Shown in pieces: positions 1-9,510 of a DNA stretch of 64,000 bases (its first letter is position 1; each line of letters opens with the position of its first letter). This DNA is from JAJYQH01 sp036261615 (GTDB lineage: Bacteria; Actinomycetota; Actinomycetes; Propionibacteriales; Propionibacteriaceae): NCBI GenBank assembly GCA_036261615.1, contig DATAKK010000088.1, forward strand, positions 10,724 to 74,723, read 5' to 3'. A program made the position numbers and the translations under genes. Under the pieces are notes generated by a model. It saw only the letters and a program-made list of their open reading frames with translations, was not told the DNA's origin and ran no database searches.

Positions 1-1
1 A

Positions 2-502
2 CTGGACACGGCGCGGGACGCGAAGGAGCTGCGCCGGCGCATCGGCTTCCTCTTCACCGATCCGGACGCCCAGATCATCATGCCGACGGTCGCCGAGGAC
101 GTCGCGTTCGGGCTGCGCCGCTCCGGCCTGTCGCGGTCGGAGGTCGACCGGCGGGTCCGCGACCTGCTCGTGCGGTTCCGTCTCGACGGGCACGCCGACC
201 ACCCCGCGCACCTGCTCTCCGGTGGCCAGAAGCAGCTGCTCGCGCTCGCGTCGGTGCTCATCACCGAGCCGCTCGCCCTCGTCATGGACGAGCCCACCAC
301 TCTGCTCGATCTGCGCAACGCGGCGATGATCGGCCGGGTGGTGGCCGGCCTCGACGAGACCGTGCTGCTCGCGACGCACCACCTCGAGCTCCTCGAGGGG
401 TTCGAGCGGGTGCTCGTGTTCCACGAGGGCCGGGTGGTCGCGGACGCCGCCCCGGAGGTGGCCATCGCCGCCTACCGCGACCTTATGGGCCGGGAGCCGT
501 GA
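2..502 (+). CDS. ECF transporter ATP-binding protein, 5' end cut by window
   Basis: ATPase of an energy-coupling-factor (ECF) vitamin or metal importer, on the cytoplasmic side of the membrane. The reading frame is open from base 2, so Walker A lies outside the window. Visible are a Q-loop in the stretch GFLFTDPDAQI, the ABC signature LSGGQKQ, Walker B (LALVMDEPT), a D-loop and the switch histidine in LLATHHLELLEGF. TGA overlaps the next start (TGATG), and that gene encodes a T component, so the two are co-translated. The family (CbiO/BioM/EcfA) is certain. Biotin (BioMNY) is a reasonable guess from the size and style of the pair, but no S component is visible to prove it. Confidence 0.9.
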   Translation: MDTARDAKELRRRIGFLFTDPDAQIIMPTVAEDVAFGLRRSGLSRSEVDRRVRDLLVRFRLDGHADHPAHLLSGGQKQLLALASVLITEPLALVMDEPTTLLDLRNAAMIGRVVAGLDETVLLATHHLELLEGFERVLVFHEGRVVADAAPEVAIAAYRDLMGREP

Positions 503-1113
503 TGCGCACCACCTCCCTCGGGCTGTTCCGTCCCGGCGATTCGCCGGTGCACCGGATGCCGGCCGGGCGGAAGCTGCTCATCCTGCTCGTCCTCGGGGTG
601 GCGTCGGTGCTCACCCAGCACTGGTGGTGGGTGATCGCGGCACTCCTCATCGCGACGATCGGCAGCTACCGGGCGGCGGGCTTCGGCGTCAGGGTCTGGT
701 GGGCGCAGGTGCGCCCGCTGTGGTTCCTCCTCGCCTTCACCGCGGTGGTCCAGCTGCTCACCGTCGGCTGGCAGCGGGCCGTGGGCGTGTCGGGGTCGAT
801 CGTCGTGCTCGTCGCGGTCGCCGCCCTCGTCACCCTCACGACGCCGACGTCGGCGCTGGTCGACACGGTGGTGCGCCTCGCCCGCCCCCTCGCCCCGCTC
901 CACGTCGACCCCGAACGGCTCGGCCTGTTCCTCATGGTCGGCATCCGGTGCGTCCCGCTCGTCGCCGACCTCGCCCGGCAGGTGCGCGAGGCCCAGATCG
1001 CCCGCCGTGCGACGACCAGCACCCGCGCGTTCGTCGTGCCGCTGGTCGTGCGCTCCCTGCGGGAGGCGGACGCCCTCGGCGAGGCTCTCGTCGCCCGCGG
1101 CGTCGACGATTGA
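502..1113 (+). CDS. ECF transporter transmembrane T component (CbiQ/BioN-like)
   Basis: Integral membrane T subunit that couples ATPase movement to the substrate-binding S subunit. About 203 residues. Hydrophobic segments near residues 27-70, 85-105 and 112-140 are followed by cytoplasmic coupling helices with Ala-Arg-rich motifs (QIARRA, then LVARG near the C-terminus), which are the T-component signature. ATG at 502 overlaps the stop of the ATPase gene; a GTG at 499 is also in frame. The S component is probably upstream of the window. No terminator is obvious before the next gene, whose own promoter-like element sits at 1137-1142. Confidence 0.87.
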   Translation: MRTTSLGLFRPGDSPVHRMPAGRKLLILLVLGVASVLTQHWWWVIAALLIATIGSYRAAGFGVRVWWAQVRPLWFLLAFTAVVQLLTVGWQRAVGVSGSIVVLVAVAALVTLTTPTSALVDTVVRLARPLAPLHVDPERLGLFLMVGIRCVPLVADLARQVREAQIARRATTSTRAFVVPLVVRSLREADALGEALVARGVDD

Positions 1114-1136
1114 CCACGCGAAAGCGGGCCGCCGCG

Positions 1137-1142
1137 TAGCCT
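1137..1142 (+). promoter_or_regulatory. -10-like box TAGCCT, leaderless LacI gene
   Basis: TAGCCT ends 6 nt before the GTG at 1149, so transcription should begin at or next to the start codon. No good -35 is visible. Confidence 0.5.
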
Positions 1143-1148
1143 GTCGGC

Positions 1149-2195
1149 GTGACGTCCTCCAGCCCGCCCCGACGCCGCCGGGTGACCATCCGCGACGTCG
1201 CCGAGCAGAGCGGGGTGTCGATCGGGGCGGTGTCGTTCGCGCTGAGCGGTCGCAAGGGTGTCTCCGACGACACCCGCGAGCGGGTGCTCCGGGTCGCCGA
1301 AGATCTCGGGTGGGCACCGACCAGCGCCGCCAGGTCCCTCGCGGGGGCGCGCACCCAGACGGTCGGGCTGGTGCTCGCGCGCGACCCGATGAACCTCGGC
1401 GTGGAGTCGTTCTACATGCAGTTCATCGCGGGCATCGAGCGCGAGCTCGCCTCCCGTTCCTACAGCCTGCTGCTGCAGGTCGCCCCCAGCACCGAGCAGG
1501 AACTGGCCACCCTGGTCGGATGGAGGAACGCGCGCAAGGTCGACGGCGTCCTGCTCGTCGACCTGACGACCGACGACCCGAGGGTCGCCCTCGCGCGCGA
1601 GCCGCACGCACTCCCCACCCTGGTCGTCGGCGACCCGAGCGTCGCTGACGGGCTCACGAGCGTCTGGACCGACGACGCGGAGTCGATGCGGACGTCGGTC
1701 CGGCACCTCGTCGACCTCGGGCACCGCCGGATCGCCCGGGTGTCGGGGATCGGTTCGCTGGCGCACACCCGGATCCGCGACCGGGCCTTCGACGACGAGA
1801 TGCGACTGGCGGGGCTCGAGCCGCTCATCCTGCCGACCGACTACACGCCGGCGTCCGGCTCCCGGGTCACTCTCGAGGCCATGCGGGAGGCCTCGCACCC
1901 GACGGCGTTCATCTACGACAACGACGTCATGGCGGTCGCGGGGCTCGGCACACTCCACCGGCAAGGCTTCGACGTCCCCGGCGATGTCTCCGTCATCGCG
2001 TGGGACGACTCGGTGCTGTGCCAGCACGTCTTCCCCCGCCTCACCGCGCTGAGCCACGACGTCGTCGGGTTCGGCTCGCACGCCGCGCGGCGGCTGTTCG
2101 ACGTCATCGCGGGGGCGGCCCCCGCCGCGTTCCTCGACTCGACGCCCGCCCTGCTGGTGCGCGACTCGACGGCCCCCCCGAGCGGCGTCCGCTGA
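1149..2195 (+). CDS. LacI-family transcriptional regulator
   Basis: Sugar-responsive DNA-binding repressor of 348 residues, the usual length. The N-terminal helix-turn-helix is at about residues 13-60 (TIRDVAEQSGVSIGAVSFAL, then a hinge-helix region SAARSLAGARTQTVGLV), followed by a periplasmic-binding-protein-like sensor domain to the C-terminus (ending LLVRDSTAPP). It sits directly upstream of a secreted mannanase-like gene whose promoter carries a LacI-type palindrome, so that gene is the likely target. Transcription appears leaderless. The inducer cannot be read from sequence; a mannose- or mannan-derived oligosaccharide is inference from the neighbour. Confidence 0.92.
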   Translation: MTSSSPPRRRRVTIRDVAEQSGVSIGAVSFALSGRKGVSDDTRERVLRVAEDLGWAPTSAARSLAGARTQTVGLVLARDPMNLGVESFYMQFIAGIERELASRSYSLLLQVAPSTEQELATLVGWRNARKVDGVLLVDLTTDDPRVALAREPHALPTLVVGDPSVADGLTSVWTDDAESMRTSVRHLVDLGHRRIARVSGIGSLAHTRIRDRAFDDEMRLAGLEPLILPTDYTPASGSRVTLEAMREASHPTAFIYDNDVMAVAGLGTLHRQGFDVPGDVSVIAWDDSVLCQHVFPRLTALSHDVVGFGSHAARRLFDVIAGAAPAAFLDSTPALLVRDSTAPPSGVR

Positions 2196-2198
2196 CCG

Positions 2199-2232
2199 CG
2201 GGCGCGGAGATCTCATTCTCCGGGCGCGCCCG
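2199..2232 (+). terminator. Hairpin after LacI gene
   Basis: CGGGCGCG (2199-2206) pairs with CGCGCCCG (2225-2232), with an inner GAGA/TCTC stem and a small bulge. There is no T-tract, so termination strength is uncertain. Confidence 0.45.
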
Positions 2233-2293
2233 ATCCCATCCCCGTGCGAGGTGCGGGACGCCGTCGACGGTCATCCTGTCGCCGCTCCACCCC

Positions 2294-2322
2294 TTGACAC
2301 TGCCTACTGAAGCGCTTAAGTT
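2294..2322 (+). promoter_or_regulatory. Promoter of mannanase gene with LacI-type operator
   Basis: A perfect -35 TTGACA (2294-2299) is followed after 17 nt by TAAGTT (2317-2322). The spacer and -10 are covered by CTGAAGCGCTTAAG (2307-2320), a near-perfect palindrome centred on AAGCGCTT (2310-2317) with a central CG, typical of LacI-family operators. Repression by the adjacent LacI regulator through blocking RNA polymerase is inferred. Confidence 0.72.
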
Positions 2323-2372
2323 GCCGGGGACGTGTCGCGCAGTTCCCAGCAATGAAGCGAGAAGAGGCGAGC

Positions 2373-4991
2373 ATGATCCATTCCCATTCCACTCCCGCTC
2401 GGCGTCCCAGACCGCGGCTGCGGCAGGTGGCGGCGCTGGCCGTCGCCGTCCTCGGCCTGGCCGCCCTGGCGACGCCCGCGCAGGCCCGGGCGGAGGGCGA
2501 GCACCCGGACGCGAACGCCTTCGTGCAGCGGGACGGCACCCACCTGACCCTCGACGGACGTCAGTTCCGCTTCTCCGGCCCCAACATGTACTGGCTCGGG
2601 CTGGACGAGAACGTCGGCGGCGTCGACCCCGCCACGCGGGGCGTGGTCGGCTATCCGAGCTACTTCCGCATCCGCGACGGCCTCGTGACGGCCAAGGCGA
2701 TGGGCGCGACGGTCGTGCGCTCGCACACCCTGGGCGTCTCGACCGGCAACCCCGACTCCGTCGAGCCCTCGCTCGGCACCTTCAACGAGAACGCCTTCGC
2801 CCCCATCGACTACGCGGTCGCCGAGGCCGGCCGACTCGGGCTCAGACTGGTCATCCCGCTCACCGACAACTGGCAGTACTACAGCGGGAGCCGGTTCGAC
2901 TTCCTCCGGTGGCTCGGCCTCAGCACCGCCAACGACGGCGCCCTGTTCTACACCGATCCCCACGCCCGGGCCGCCTACCAGCAGTTCGTCAGAACCGTCC
3001 TCCTGCACCGCAACCCCCTCACCGGCAAGCGGTTGGTCGACGACCCGACGATCATGGCCTGGGAACTGGGCAACGAACTGAACGGGGCCACGCCCGACTG
3101 GGTGCAGGCCAACGCGTCGTTCATCAAGAGCCTCGCCCCGCACCAGCTGGTGGCCGCCGGCAAGCAGTCGGGTGTCGACCCGGCCGTGCTGTCAGCGAGC
3201 GCCGTCGACATCAGCGACTCGCACTACTACCCGCCGACCAGTTCGCAGATCAGCGCCGACGCGCACACGGTGACCGCTGCGGGCAAGGTCTACATGGCGG
3301 GAGAGTTCGACAGCAATGCCGCGAACGACTCCCTGCTCAGCGCGGTGGCGAAGGACCCCGACGTCTCCGGGGCGACGTTCTGGTCGTTGTTCCCCGACGC
3401 CGACCACTACGGCTACGTGCAGCACTCCGACGGTTTCACCGTGCACTTCCCCGGCGACACCCCGGCCATGCGGAGCAACGTCGCCGCGCTCACCCGGTTC
3501 GCGTCGGCGATGAGCGGCCGGCCGGCGCCCGGCGTCGTGGGTGACGCCCCGCTCATCACCGCGATCGGCAAGGACGAGGGCCTCAACACGGTCGCCTGGC
3601 GCAATACGGCCGGCGCCTTCGGGTACCTCGTGCAGCGCCGCGACGGCGACGGCTCGTGGCGCACTGTCAGCGGCGCCACCCCCCTGAGCGGCAGCAGCGC
3701 CCCCTGGCTGGACCCGACCCCGGCCACCGGAACCACCGGGTACCGGGTGCTCGCCGTGGACGCCGCCGGCGCGGTCGTCCGTTCCTCCCGGCCCGTCGAG
3801 GTGAGCGCCACCGGCCAGGTCACCGTCGACCCGCTGGAGGACTGGTACGTCGCCTCCGCGCACAGCGCGGACCTGAGGCGTACACCCACCGCGTCCGGCG
3901 TCCAGGTCGCCCCACCGCGAGGCATGACGGGGTCGGTGACCTACCTGGCCAAGGGCCTCACCGCCGCGACGTTCCTCGTCCGCTCGCCGGCCCGGCCCCG
4001 CCCAGCCGTGCAGGTCACCACCGACGGCAGCACCTGGCGCGAGACCCGCGCCGTCGTCACGCCGCGCGGGGACGGCAGCTGGGCGGTGGAGGTTCGGGGC
4101 GGTCGGGGTGACGCGGGGGTCCGCCTGGCGTGGCGCCGCGGCGACGTCTTCGGCCTCACCGGCGCCTCGATCAGCGACGTCGCGGCGTCCGTGCCGACCT
4201 CGGCCCCGGCGGCGTTCGCGGTCACCTCACCGGTCGACGGGCAGACCGGCGTGAGCACGATCAGCCCGATCGCCTGGCAGTCCGCGGGTCGCGCCGCGTA
4301 CTACACGCTGACGGTCTCCACGCACAGCGACCTCAGCAGCCCGCTGGTCAGCGCCACCGGGATCACCGGCACGAGCTACGCCCCCACGCAGGCGTGGCCC
4401 GGAGACACCACCCTGTACGTCCGGGTGACGGCGGTGAACGGCATCGGGACGACGTCGGCGTCGGCGAACTTCACCACCCGCACCGCCCCGGCCGGGGTGC
4501 TCGTCGACGACTTCGACACCTACCCCGACGACGCCGCACTCCAGGCCGCCTGGAAGCCGAACTCCGGCGGTGACCCGATCACCGCCACCCTCGGCCCGGC
4601 GGGGGTGGGCACGGGTCACAGCCTCGTGCTCGACTACACCGCGGGTCCCAACGGCTACAACGGTGTCATCCACAACCTCCCGACCGCCCAGGACTGGAAC
4701 GGCACCACCGGCCTGCAGTTCTGGGTCGAGCCGGGAGCGGACGGGCAGCAGCTCAACGTGCAGTTCACGGCGAACGGCGCGTTCTGGGAGAAGAAGATCA
4801 CCCTGGCCGGAACCGCCGGCCGCGAGGTGACGATCCCGTGGGCGGACTTCGCGCCGCCGCCGTGGGCACCCCAGGGGGCGACTCTCGACCTGTCGACGGT
4901 CACCGCGGTGGCCCTCTACCCCGCGACCTACCCGGTCGCCCAGGGCGGTCAGGACACCATCCGCATCGACTCGATCCTCGCGGCGAAGTAG
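2373..4991 (+). CDS. Secreted GH5-like beta-mannanase, multidomain
   Basis: Predicted extracellular endo-acting glycoside hydrolase. An Arg-rich N-terminus and hydrophobic core ending in ATPAQARA form a signal peptide. The (beta/alpha)8 catalytic domain spans about residues 50-390 and has the GH5 acid/base motif WELGNELNG and a likely nucleophile in VYMAGEFDSN. Fibronectin-III-like regions follow near residues 405-490 and 610-710. A C-terminal carbohydrate-binding-like beta-sandwich runs from VDDFDTYPDD to the end, resembling CBM11-type modules. An ATG at 2352 is in frame, but 2373 is preferred because AAGAGG lies 5 nt upstream of it. Mannan as substrate is inferred from similarity to GH5 mannanases; another beta-glucan or glucomannan is possible. 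Confidence 0.8.
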   Translation: MIHSHSTPARRPRPRLRQVAALAVAVLGLAALATPAQARAEGEHPDANAFVQRDGTHLTLDGRQFRFSGPNMYWLGLDENVGGVDPATRGVVGYPSYFRIRDGLVTAKAMGATVVRSHTLGVSTGNPDSVEPSLGTFNENAFAPIDYAVAEAGRLGLRLVIPLTDNWQYYSGSRFDFLRWLGLSTANDGALFYTDPHARAAYQQFVRTVLLHRNPLTGKRLVDDPTIMAWELGNELNGATPDWVQANASFIKSLAPHQLVAAGKQSGVDPAVLSASAVDISDSHYYPPTSSQISADAHTVTAAGKVYMAGEFDSNAANDSLLSAVAKDPDVSGATFWSLFPDADHYGYVQHSDGFTVHFPGDTPAMRSNVAALTRFASAMSGRPAPGVVGDAPLITAIGKDEGLNTVAWRNTAGAFGYLVQRRDGDGSWRTVSGATPLSGSSAPWLDPTPATGTTGYRVLAVDAAGAVVRSSRPVEVSATGQVTVDPLEDWYVASAHSADLRRTPTASGVQVAPPRGMTGSVTYLAKGLTAATFLVRSPARPRPAVQVTTDGSTWRETRAVVTPRGDGSWAVEVRGGRGDAGVRLAWRRGDVFGLTGASISDVAASVPTSAPAAFAVTSPVDGQTGVSTISPIAWQSAGRAAYYTLTVSTHSDLSSPLVSATGITGTSYAPTQAWPGDTTLYVRVTAVNGIGTTSASANFTTRTAPAGVLVDDFDTYPDDAALQAAWKPNSGGDPITATLGPAGVGTGHSLVLDYTAGPNGYNGVIHNLPTAQDWNGTTGLQFWVEPGADGQQLNVQFTANGAFWEKKITLAGTAGREVTIPWADFAPPPWAPQGATLDLSTVTAVALYPATYPVAQGGQDTIRIDSILAAK

Positions 4992-5005
4992 CAGACCCGG
5001 GACCG

Positions 5006-5046
5006 ACGCCCCGGCGCTCGACCTGCACGGGCCGGCGCCGGGGCGT
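5006..5046. terminator. Convergent terminator hairpin
   Basis: ACGCCCCGGCGC (5006-5017) pairs perfectly with GCGCCGGGGCGT (5035-5046) around a 17-nt loop. It lies between the stops of the mannanase gene and the oppositely oriented TetR gene and could serve both. No T-tract. Confidence 0.65.
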
Positions 5047-5062
5047 TCTCCCGCGTCAGGGG

Positions 5063-5638
5063 TTACGAGGTCGTGGCGAGGGTGGGGTCCCGGTGGGCGA
5101 GGCCGGTGACGATGACGTCCAGCCCGAAGCGGAACAGGCGCTCGGCGTCGCCGGGGTCGGCCGGCTCGGAGACGCCGAGCTCGGCGAGCTGGGCGCGGTT
5201 CTGCTCCTCGTAGACCTGACCCAGGACGAAGTGGGTCAGCACCTGCACCGCGTCCGATGCCGGACCGGCGCCGAGCCCGGCCGCCACCAAGCGGTCACGG
5301 GGACCGGCGAGCCAGTCGGCCGACCCCAGCCCGGTCGCGCGGGTGCTGGCGACCAGGTCCGCACCGTCGCGATGCCCGAGCAGGGTGCGCCGCAGCCCAC
5401 CGGCCCACTCCCGCAGCCATGCCCGCCAGTCGTCGCCGTCGGGCGGCAGGGCCACCTCGCCGACGATGACGTCGGACACCGCCGCGAGCAGGCTCTGCTT
5501 GTTGGGCAGGTGCCAGTAGAGGGCTCCCGGCTGGACGCCGAGCCGCTCGGCGAGGCGGCGCATGGTGAGGTCGGCGATCCCGTACTGGTCGAGGATCGCC
5601 AGCGCCGCCCCGACGACGTCGGCCCGGTGGAGGGGCAT
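5063..5638 (-). CDS. TetR-family transcriptional regulator
   Basis: Repressor of 191 residues with an N-terminal helix-turn-helix (LTMRRLAERLGVQPGALYWH, then LPNKQSLL) and a C-terminal ligand domain of the TetR_C_1 (tetracycline-repressor-like) type. The start is set at MPLHRADVV (5638), where homologues begin; the reading frame stays open upstream into pheT but without family similarity. Its start lies 7 bp below the pheT stop on the same strand, so it may be read from the pheST transcript. No efflux pump gene lies nearby, so the target and ligand are unknown. In many actinobacteria argC follows pheST; here this gene takes that place. Confidence 0.88.
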   Translation of the reverse strand: MPLHRADVVGAALAILDQYGIADLTMRRLAERLGVQPGALYWHLPNKQSLLAAVSDVIVGEVALPPDGDDWRAWLREWAGGLRRTLLGHRDGADLVASTRATGLGSADWLAGPRDRLVAAGLGAGPASDAVQVLTHFVLGQVYEEQNRAQLAELGVSEPADPGDAERLFRFGLDVIVTGLAHRDPTLATTS

Positions 5639-5645
5639 CCCGCGC

Positions 5646-8162
5646 TCAGCTGCGCAGCACCGCGCCGCACCGGTCGGAGGCGACCGCCACGGCCGCGTCG
5701 CGGGCGGCGGAGGCCTCGGCCTCGGTGAGCGTCCGGTCGGGGGCGCGGAAGCGCAGCGCGTAGGCGAGCGACTTCTTCCCCTCCCCCACCTGGGGCCCGG
5801 TGTAGAGGTCGAACAGCAGGATCGACTCGAGCAGTGGCCCGGCACCCACGCGCAGGGCGTCCTCGACGTCCCCCGCCGGGACGCCGGCATCGACGATGAG
5901 CGCGACATCCTCCTTGGCCAGCGGCCAGGGCGACAGCGGCCGGATCTCCCCCGACGACGGGGCGAGCGCCACCAACGCGTCGAGCTCGACCTCGACCGCC
6001 GCCGTGCGCGCGGGCAGGCCGAACGCCTCGATGACCCGGGGATGCAGTTCCCCGGCCCAGCCGATCGTCCGGCCGGCGACGCTCAGTTCGGCACAGCGGC
6101 CCGGATGCCACGGAGCGGTCGCCGCGGCCCGGCGGCCCACCTCCAGGCCGACGGCCCGGGCGGCGACCTGCGCGAGCGCGGCGGCCTGGGTCCAGCAGGC
6201 GGGCTCGGCCGGTCCGGCCCACCCCTCGGGCAGCCAGTTGCCGGTGAGCACGGCGGCCAGCATCCGGGGCTGGCGGGGCAGGGCCGCGTCCAGGGCCCGC
6301 ACCTCGGCGTCGCTGGGACGCCGGCGCACGTCCGGCATCGGGGCGGGGGGCAGCTGCTCCGGCGAGCGGAAGGCGCTCCCCACCTCGAACAGCGCGAGGT
6401 CGTCCTGACTGCGCGATGTGTTGCGGTTGACGGCCGCGAACAGGCCCGGCAGGAGGGTGGTGCGCAGGTAGGGCTGGGTGTCGGCGAGCGGGTTGGCCAG
6501 GCGGACGGCGGCCAACCGTTCGTCCCCCTCGGGAAGCCCCAGCCTCGCGAGGTCGTCGTCGCTGATGAACGGGAGCGTGAGCACCTCGACGAAACCGGCG
6601 CCGGCGACCGCGGCCGTGACCGCACGACGCGCGCGCTGGGCCGGGGTGAGGCCGCGCCCCGCCGCGGTGGGCACGATCGAGCCGATGCGGTCGAAGCCGA
6701 GCTTGCGCCCCACCTCCTCGACGTAGTCGTACGGATCGACGAGGTCGCGACGCCACGTGGGCGGGGTGACCGTGACGACGCCGTCGGACAGCGAGACCGC
6801 GCACCCGGACGCCGAGAGCACCCCCACGACCTCCTCGGCCGCGACGTCCGCGCCGAGGATCCGGGCCGGCAGGTCGACCGGGAACGACTGCTCGGGCATC
6901 TCCTGGGGTCCGCCGACGATCGTCTCCCCCGGCTCGAGGGTGCCGCCGGCGAGGTCGACGAGGAGGTGCGCCGCCTGGCGTCCCGCCGCGTAGGCGAGTG
7001 CCGAGTCGACGCCGCGCTCGAACCGCTTGGACGCCTCGCTCGGCAGCTTGTGCGCGCGGAACGCCCGGCCGATGGCGACCGGGTCGAAGCAGGCGGCCTC
7101 GAGCACGATGGTGCGGGTGCCGCCGGTGAGCTCGGTGGAAGCCCCGCCCATGACCCCGGCAAGGCCGATCGGACCCGAGTCGTCGCAGATGAGCAGGTCC
7201 TCGCCGGCCCGGAGCTGCCGCACCTGGTCGTCGAGGGTGACCAGGGTCTCCCCCTCGCGGGCGCGGCGCACGACGATCGGGCCCTGCAGCCGGTCGGCGT
7301 CGTACGCGTGCAGCGGTTGGCCCGACTCGAGCATGACGTAGTTGGTGATGTCGACGGCGAGCGAGATCGAGCGCATGCCCGACTCCGCGAGCCGGTGCAC
7401 CATCCACCGGGGAGTGGGAGCACCGGGGTCGATCCCGGTGATGGTGAGCGCGGTGAACAGCGGGCAGCCGTCGGCGTCCTCGACGCGCACCGGGTGGCCG
7501 TCCTGCCGCGGCGGGGGCACGGGCAGCGCGTAGCGGTCGTCGTAGCGGACGCCGAACGCCTGCGCCGTCTCGCGGGCCAGTCCCCGCATCGACAGGCAGT
7601 AGCCGGTGTCGGGCGTGATGTCGGCCTCGATGACCTCGTCGCGGACGCTCAGGACATCGACGGCGTCCTCACCCGGACGCAGCGTGCGCCCGTCGACGGT
7701 CTCGGGCAGCACGATGATGCCGGTGTGGTCCTCCCCGATGCCGAGCTCGTCCTCGGCGCAGATCATGCCGTCGGAGACGTGGCCGTAGGTCTTGCGGGTC
7801 GAGATCTCGAAGCCGCCGGCCAGCACCGAGCCGGGCAGCGCGACGACGACGAGGTCTCCCACCGCGAAGTTGTGCGCGCCGCAGACGATGCCGCGACCGG
7901 CGGGCACGTCGGCGTCCGCGGGGTCGTTGTGCTCGGGCCCGACGTCGACCCGGCACCAGCGGATCGTCTTGCCGTTCTTCTGCGGCTCGTCGGTGAAGGC
8001 CAGCACCCTGCCGACGACGACGGGCCCGGAGAGGTCGGCGCCGGTGCGCTCGATCCGCTCGACGTTGAGGCCGGCGGCGGTCCAGCGCTCGGCGATCCGG
8101 GACGTGGTGACGTCCGCGGGCAGCCGCACCAGGTCGCGCAGCCATGACACGGGCGCCCTCAT
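5646..8162 (-). CDS. pheT: Phenylalanine--tRNA ligase beta subunit
   Basis: Beta chain of the (alpha-beta)2 phenylalanyl-tRNA synthetase; carries the editing site and tRNA-recognition domains. 838 residues, near the usual length. In order: an N-terminal EMAP/tRNA-binding OB fold (about residues 40-150), the B3/B4 editing domain with the segment near RSISLAVDITNYVM, a B5 domain, the catalytic-like core (VLTLPFISDDDL), and a C-terminal anticodon-binding fold (FDLYTGPQVGEGKKSLAYAL). ATG at 8162 overlaps the pheS stop by four bases (ATGA), indicating translational coupling and equal stoichiometry. Confidence 0.98.
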   Translation of the reverse strand: MRAPVSWLRDLVRLPADVTTSRIAERWTAAGLNVERIERTGADLSGPVVVGRVLAFTDEPQKNGKTIRWCRVDVGPEHNDPADADVPAGRGIVCGAHNFAVGDLVVVALPGSVLAGGFEISTRKTYGHVSDGMICAEDELGIGEDHTGIIVLPETVDGRTLRPGEDAVDVLSVRDEVIEADITPDTGYCLSMRGLARETAQAFGVRYDDRYALPVPPPRQDGHPVRVEDADGCPLFTALTITGIDPGAPTPRWMVHRLAESGMRSISLAVDITNYVMLESGQPLHAYDADRLQGPIVVRRAREGETLVTLDDQVRQLRAGEDLLICDDSGPIGLAGVMGGASTELTGGTRTIVLEAACFDPVAIGRAFRAHKLPSEASKRFERGVDSALAYAAGRQAAHLLVDLAGGTLEPGETIVGGPQEMPEQSFPVDLPARILGADVAAEEVVGVLSASGCAVSLSDGVVTVTPPTWRRDLVDPYDYVEEVGRKLGFDRIGSIVPTAAGRGLTPAQRARRAVTAAVAGAGFVEVLTLPFISDDDLARLGLPEGDERLAAVRLANPLADTQPYLRTTLLPGLFAAVNRNTSRSQDDLALFEVGSAFRSPEQLPPAPMPDVRRRPSDAEVRALDAALPRQPRMLAAVLTGNWLPEGWAGPAEPACWTQAAALAQVAARAVGLEVGRRAAATAPWHPGRCAELSVAGRTIGWAGELHPRVIEAFGLPARTAAVEVELDALVALAPSSGEIRPLSPWPLAKEDVALIVDAGVPAGDVEDALRVGAGPLLESILLFDLYTGPQVGEGKKSLAYALRFRAPDRTLTEAEASAARDAAVAVASDRCGAVLRS

Positions 8163-9271
8163 CGCGCCCCTCCCTTCAGTGAACGGCTGAACCGCACGTC
8201 GCCCTCGACGAAGTCGCGCAGGTCGGTGGCGGCGTTGCGGAACATCACCGTGCGGTCGATCCCCATGCCGAAGGCGAACCCCGAGTAGACGTCGGTGTCG
8301 ATGCCGGCGGCCGCCAGCACCCGGGGGTTGACGACCCCGCACCCGCCCCACTCGATCCAGCCTTCGCTGCGGCAGGTACGGCACGGGTGGTCGGGGTCGC
8401 CGACGCTGGTGCCGTGGCAGACGAAGCACAGCAGGTCGATCTCGGCGCTCGGCTCGGTGAACGGGAAGAAGTGCGGACGAAGCCGGGTCTCGACGTCGTC
8501 GCCGAACAACGCCCGGGCGAGGTGGTCGAGGCTGCCCTTGAGGTGGGCCATCGAGATGCCCTTGTCGACGACCAGCCCCTCGAGCTGGTGGAAGACCGGC
8601 AGGTGCGTGGCGTCGTACTCGTCGGCCCGGTACACCTTGCCCGGACAGACGACGTAGAGGGGCAGGTCGCGGCTGAGCAGCGCACGCGCCTGCACCGGCG
8701 AGGTCTGGGTGCGCATGAGTGTGTGGTTCTCGGTGGGCTCGACGAACAGGGTGTCGGTGAGCCCCCGCGCCGGGTGGTCGGGGCCGGTGTTGAGGGCGTC
8801 GAAGTTGAGCCATTCGGCCTCGAGCTCGGGCCCCTCGGCGACCTCCCAGCCGAGGGCCAGGAACACGTCGCTCATCATGTCCATCATCGCGGTGATGGGG
8901 TGCACGGCCCCCTGGGGGGCCAGGTCGACGGGAAGGGTGACGTCGACGGTCTCCGCGACCAGCCGGGCCTCCAGTTCCGCCGCGGCGAGCACCTCCTGGC
9001 GCTCGGCGACCGCCTGGTTCAACCTGGCCCGGGCCTGGCCGAGCCGTTGCCCGGCATCCTTGCGCGCGTGCGGCGGCAGGGCCCCGATCTCCCGGTAGGC
9101 GAGGGCGAGCGGTGAACGGTCGCCCGTGTGGGCGATGCGGACGGTCTTGAGCTCGGCGGTCGTGGTGACCGACCCGATGGCCTCGAGTGCCTCGGCGACC
9201 ATGGCCTCGACGTGGTCGGCGTCGAGCGGCGTCACCTGCACCGGGTCGTAGTTGGTGTTGGGCCCACTCAT
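8159..9271 (-). CDS. pheS: Phenylalanine--tRNA ligase alpha subunit
   Basis: Catalytic alpha chain that makes Phe-AMP and charges tRNA-Phe in the cytoplasm. 370 residues. An N-terminal coiled-coil (about residues 1-100, rich in Arg, Glu and Ala) precedes the class II core. Motif 2 is seen as VYRADEYDATHLPVFHQLEG and motif 3 as FAFGMGIDRTVM. ATG at 9271 is preceded by AGGAGG nine nucleotides upstream, so the longer upstream reading frame is not used. It is first in a pheS-pheT unit. I looked for a T-box and a Phe-rich leader peptide in the upstream 260 bp and found neither. Confidence 0.98.
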   Translation of the reverse strand: MSGPNTNYDPVQVTPLDADHVEAMVAEALEAIGSVTTTAELKTVRIAHTGDRSPLALAYREIGALPPHARKDAGQRLGQARARLNQAVAERQEVLAAAELEARLVAETVDVTLPVDLAPQGAVHPITAMMDMMSDVFLALGWEVAEGPELEAEWLNFDALNTGPDHPARGLTDTLFVEPTENHTLMRTQTSPVQARALLSRDLPLYVVCPGKVYRADEYDATHLPVFHQLEGLVVDKGISMAHLKGSLDHLARALFGDDVETRLRPHFFPFTEPSAEIDLLCFVCHGTSVGDPDHPCRTCRSEGWIEWGGCGVVNPRVLAAAGIDTDVYSGFAFGMGIDRTVMFRNAATDLRDFVEGDVRFSRSLKGGAR

Positions 9272-9510
9272 TCGGGCGTCCTCCTGGTTCTCGGGTCGGC
9301 CGCGACGGGCGGCAGGGGATGCCGCCGCCACGCCGCAGGCCAGTCTAGGGATGGCACCATCGCCGGGCGAGCCGCGCCGGAGCGCCGGACAGGCGGAGGG
9401 GGTCGCCGGCCGGTCTCCCCCGGCCGGGGCCGAGGGGTCAGGGCGACGCAGGGTCAGTCGCGCTCACACCCCACGGCCGATGCCCGGCCGGGGGCGGCGA
9501 AATCGGCGAC

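Noticed and set aside
5562..8147. 861-codon open frame opposite pheT
   Set aside because: Composition typical of a GC-rich shadow frame, no recognisable motif, and pheT on the other strand is certain.
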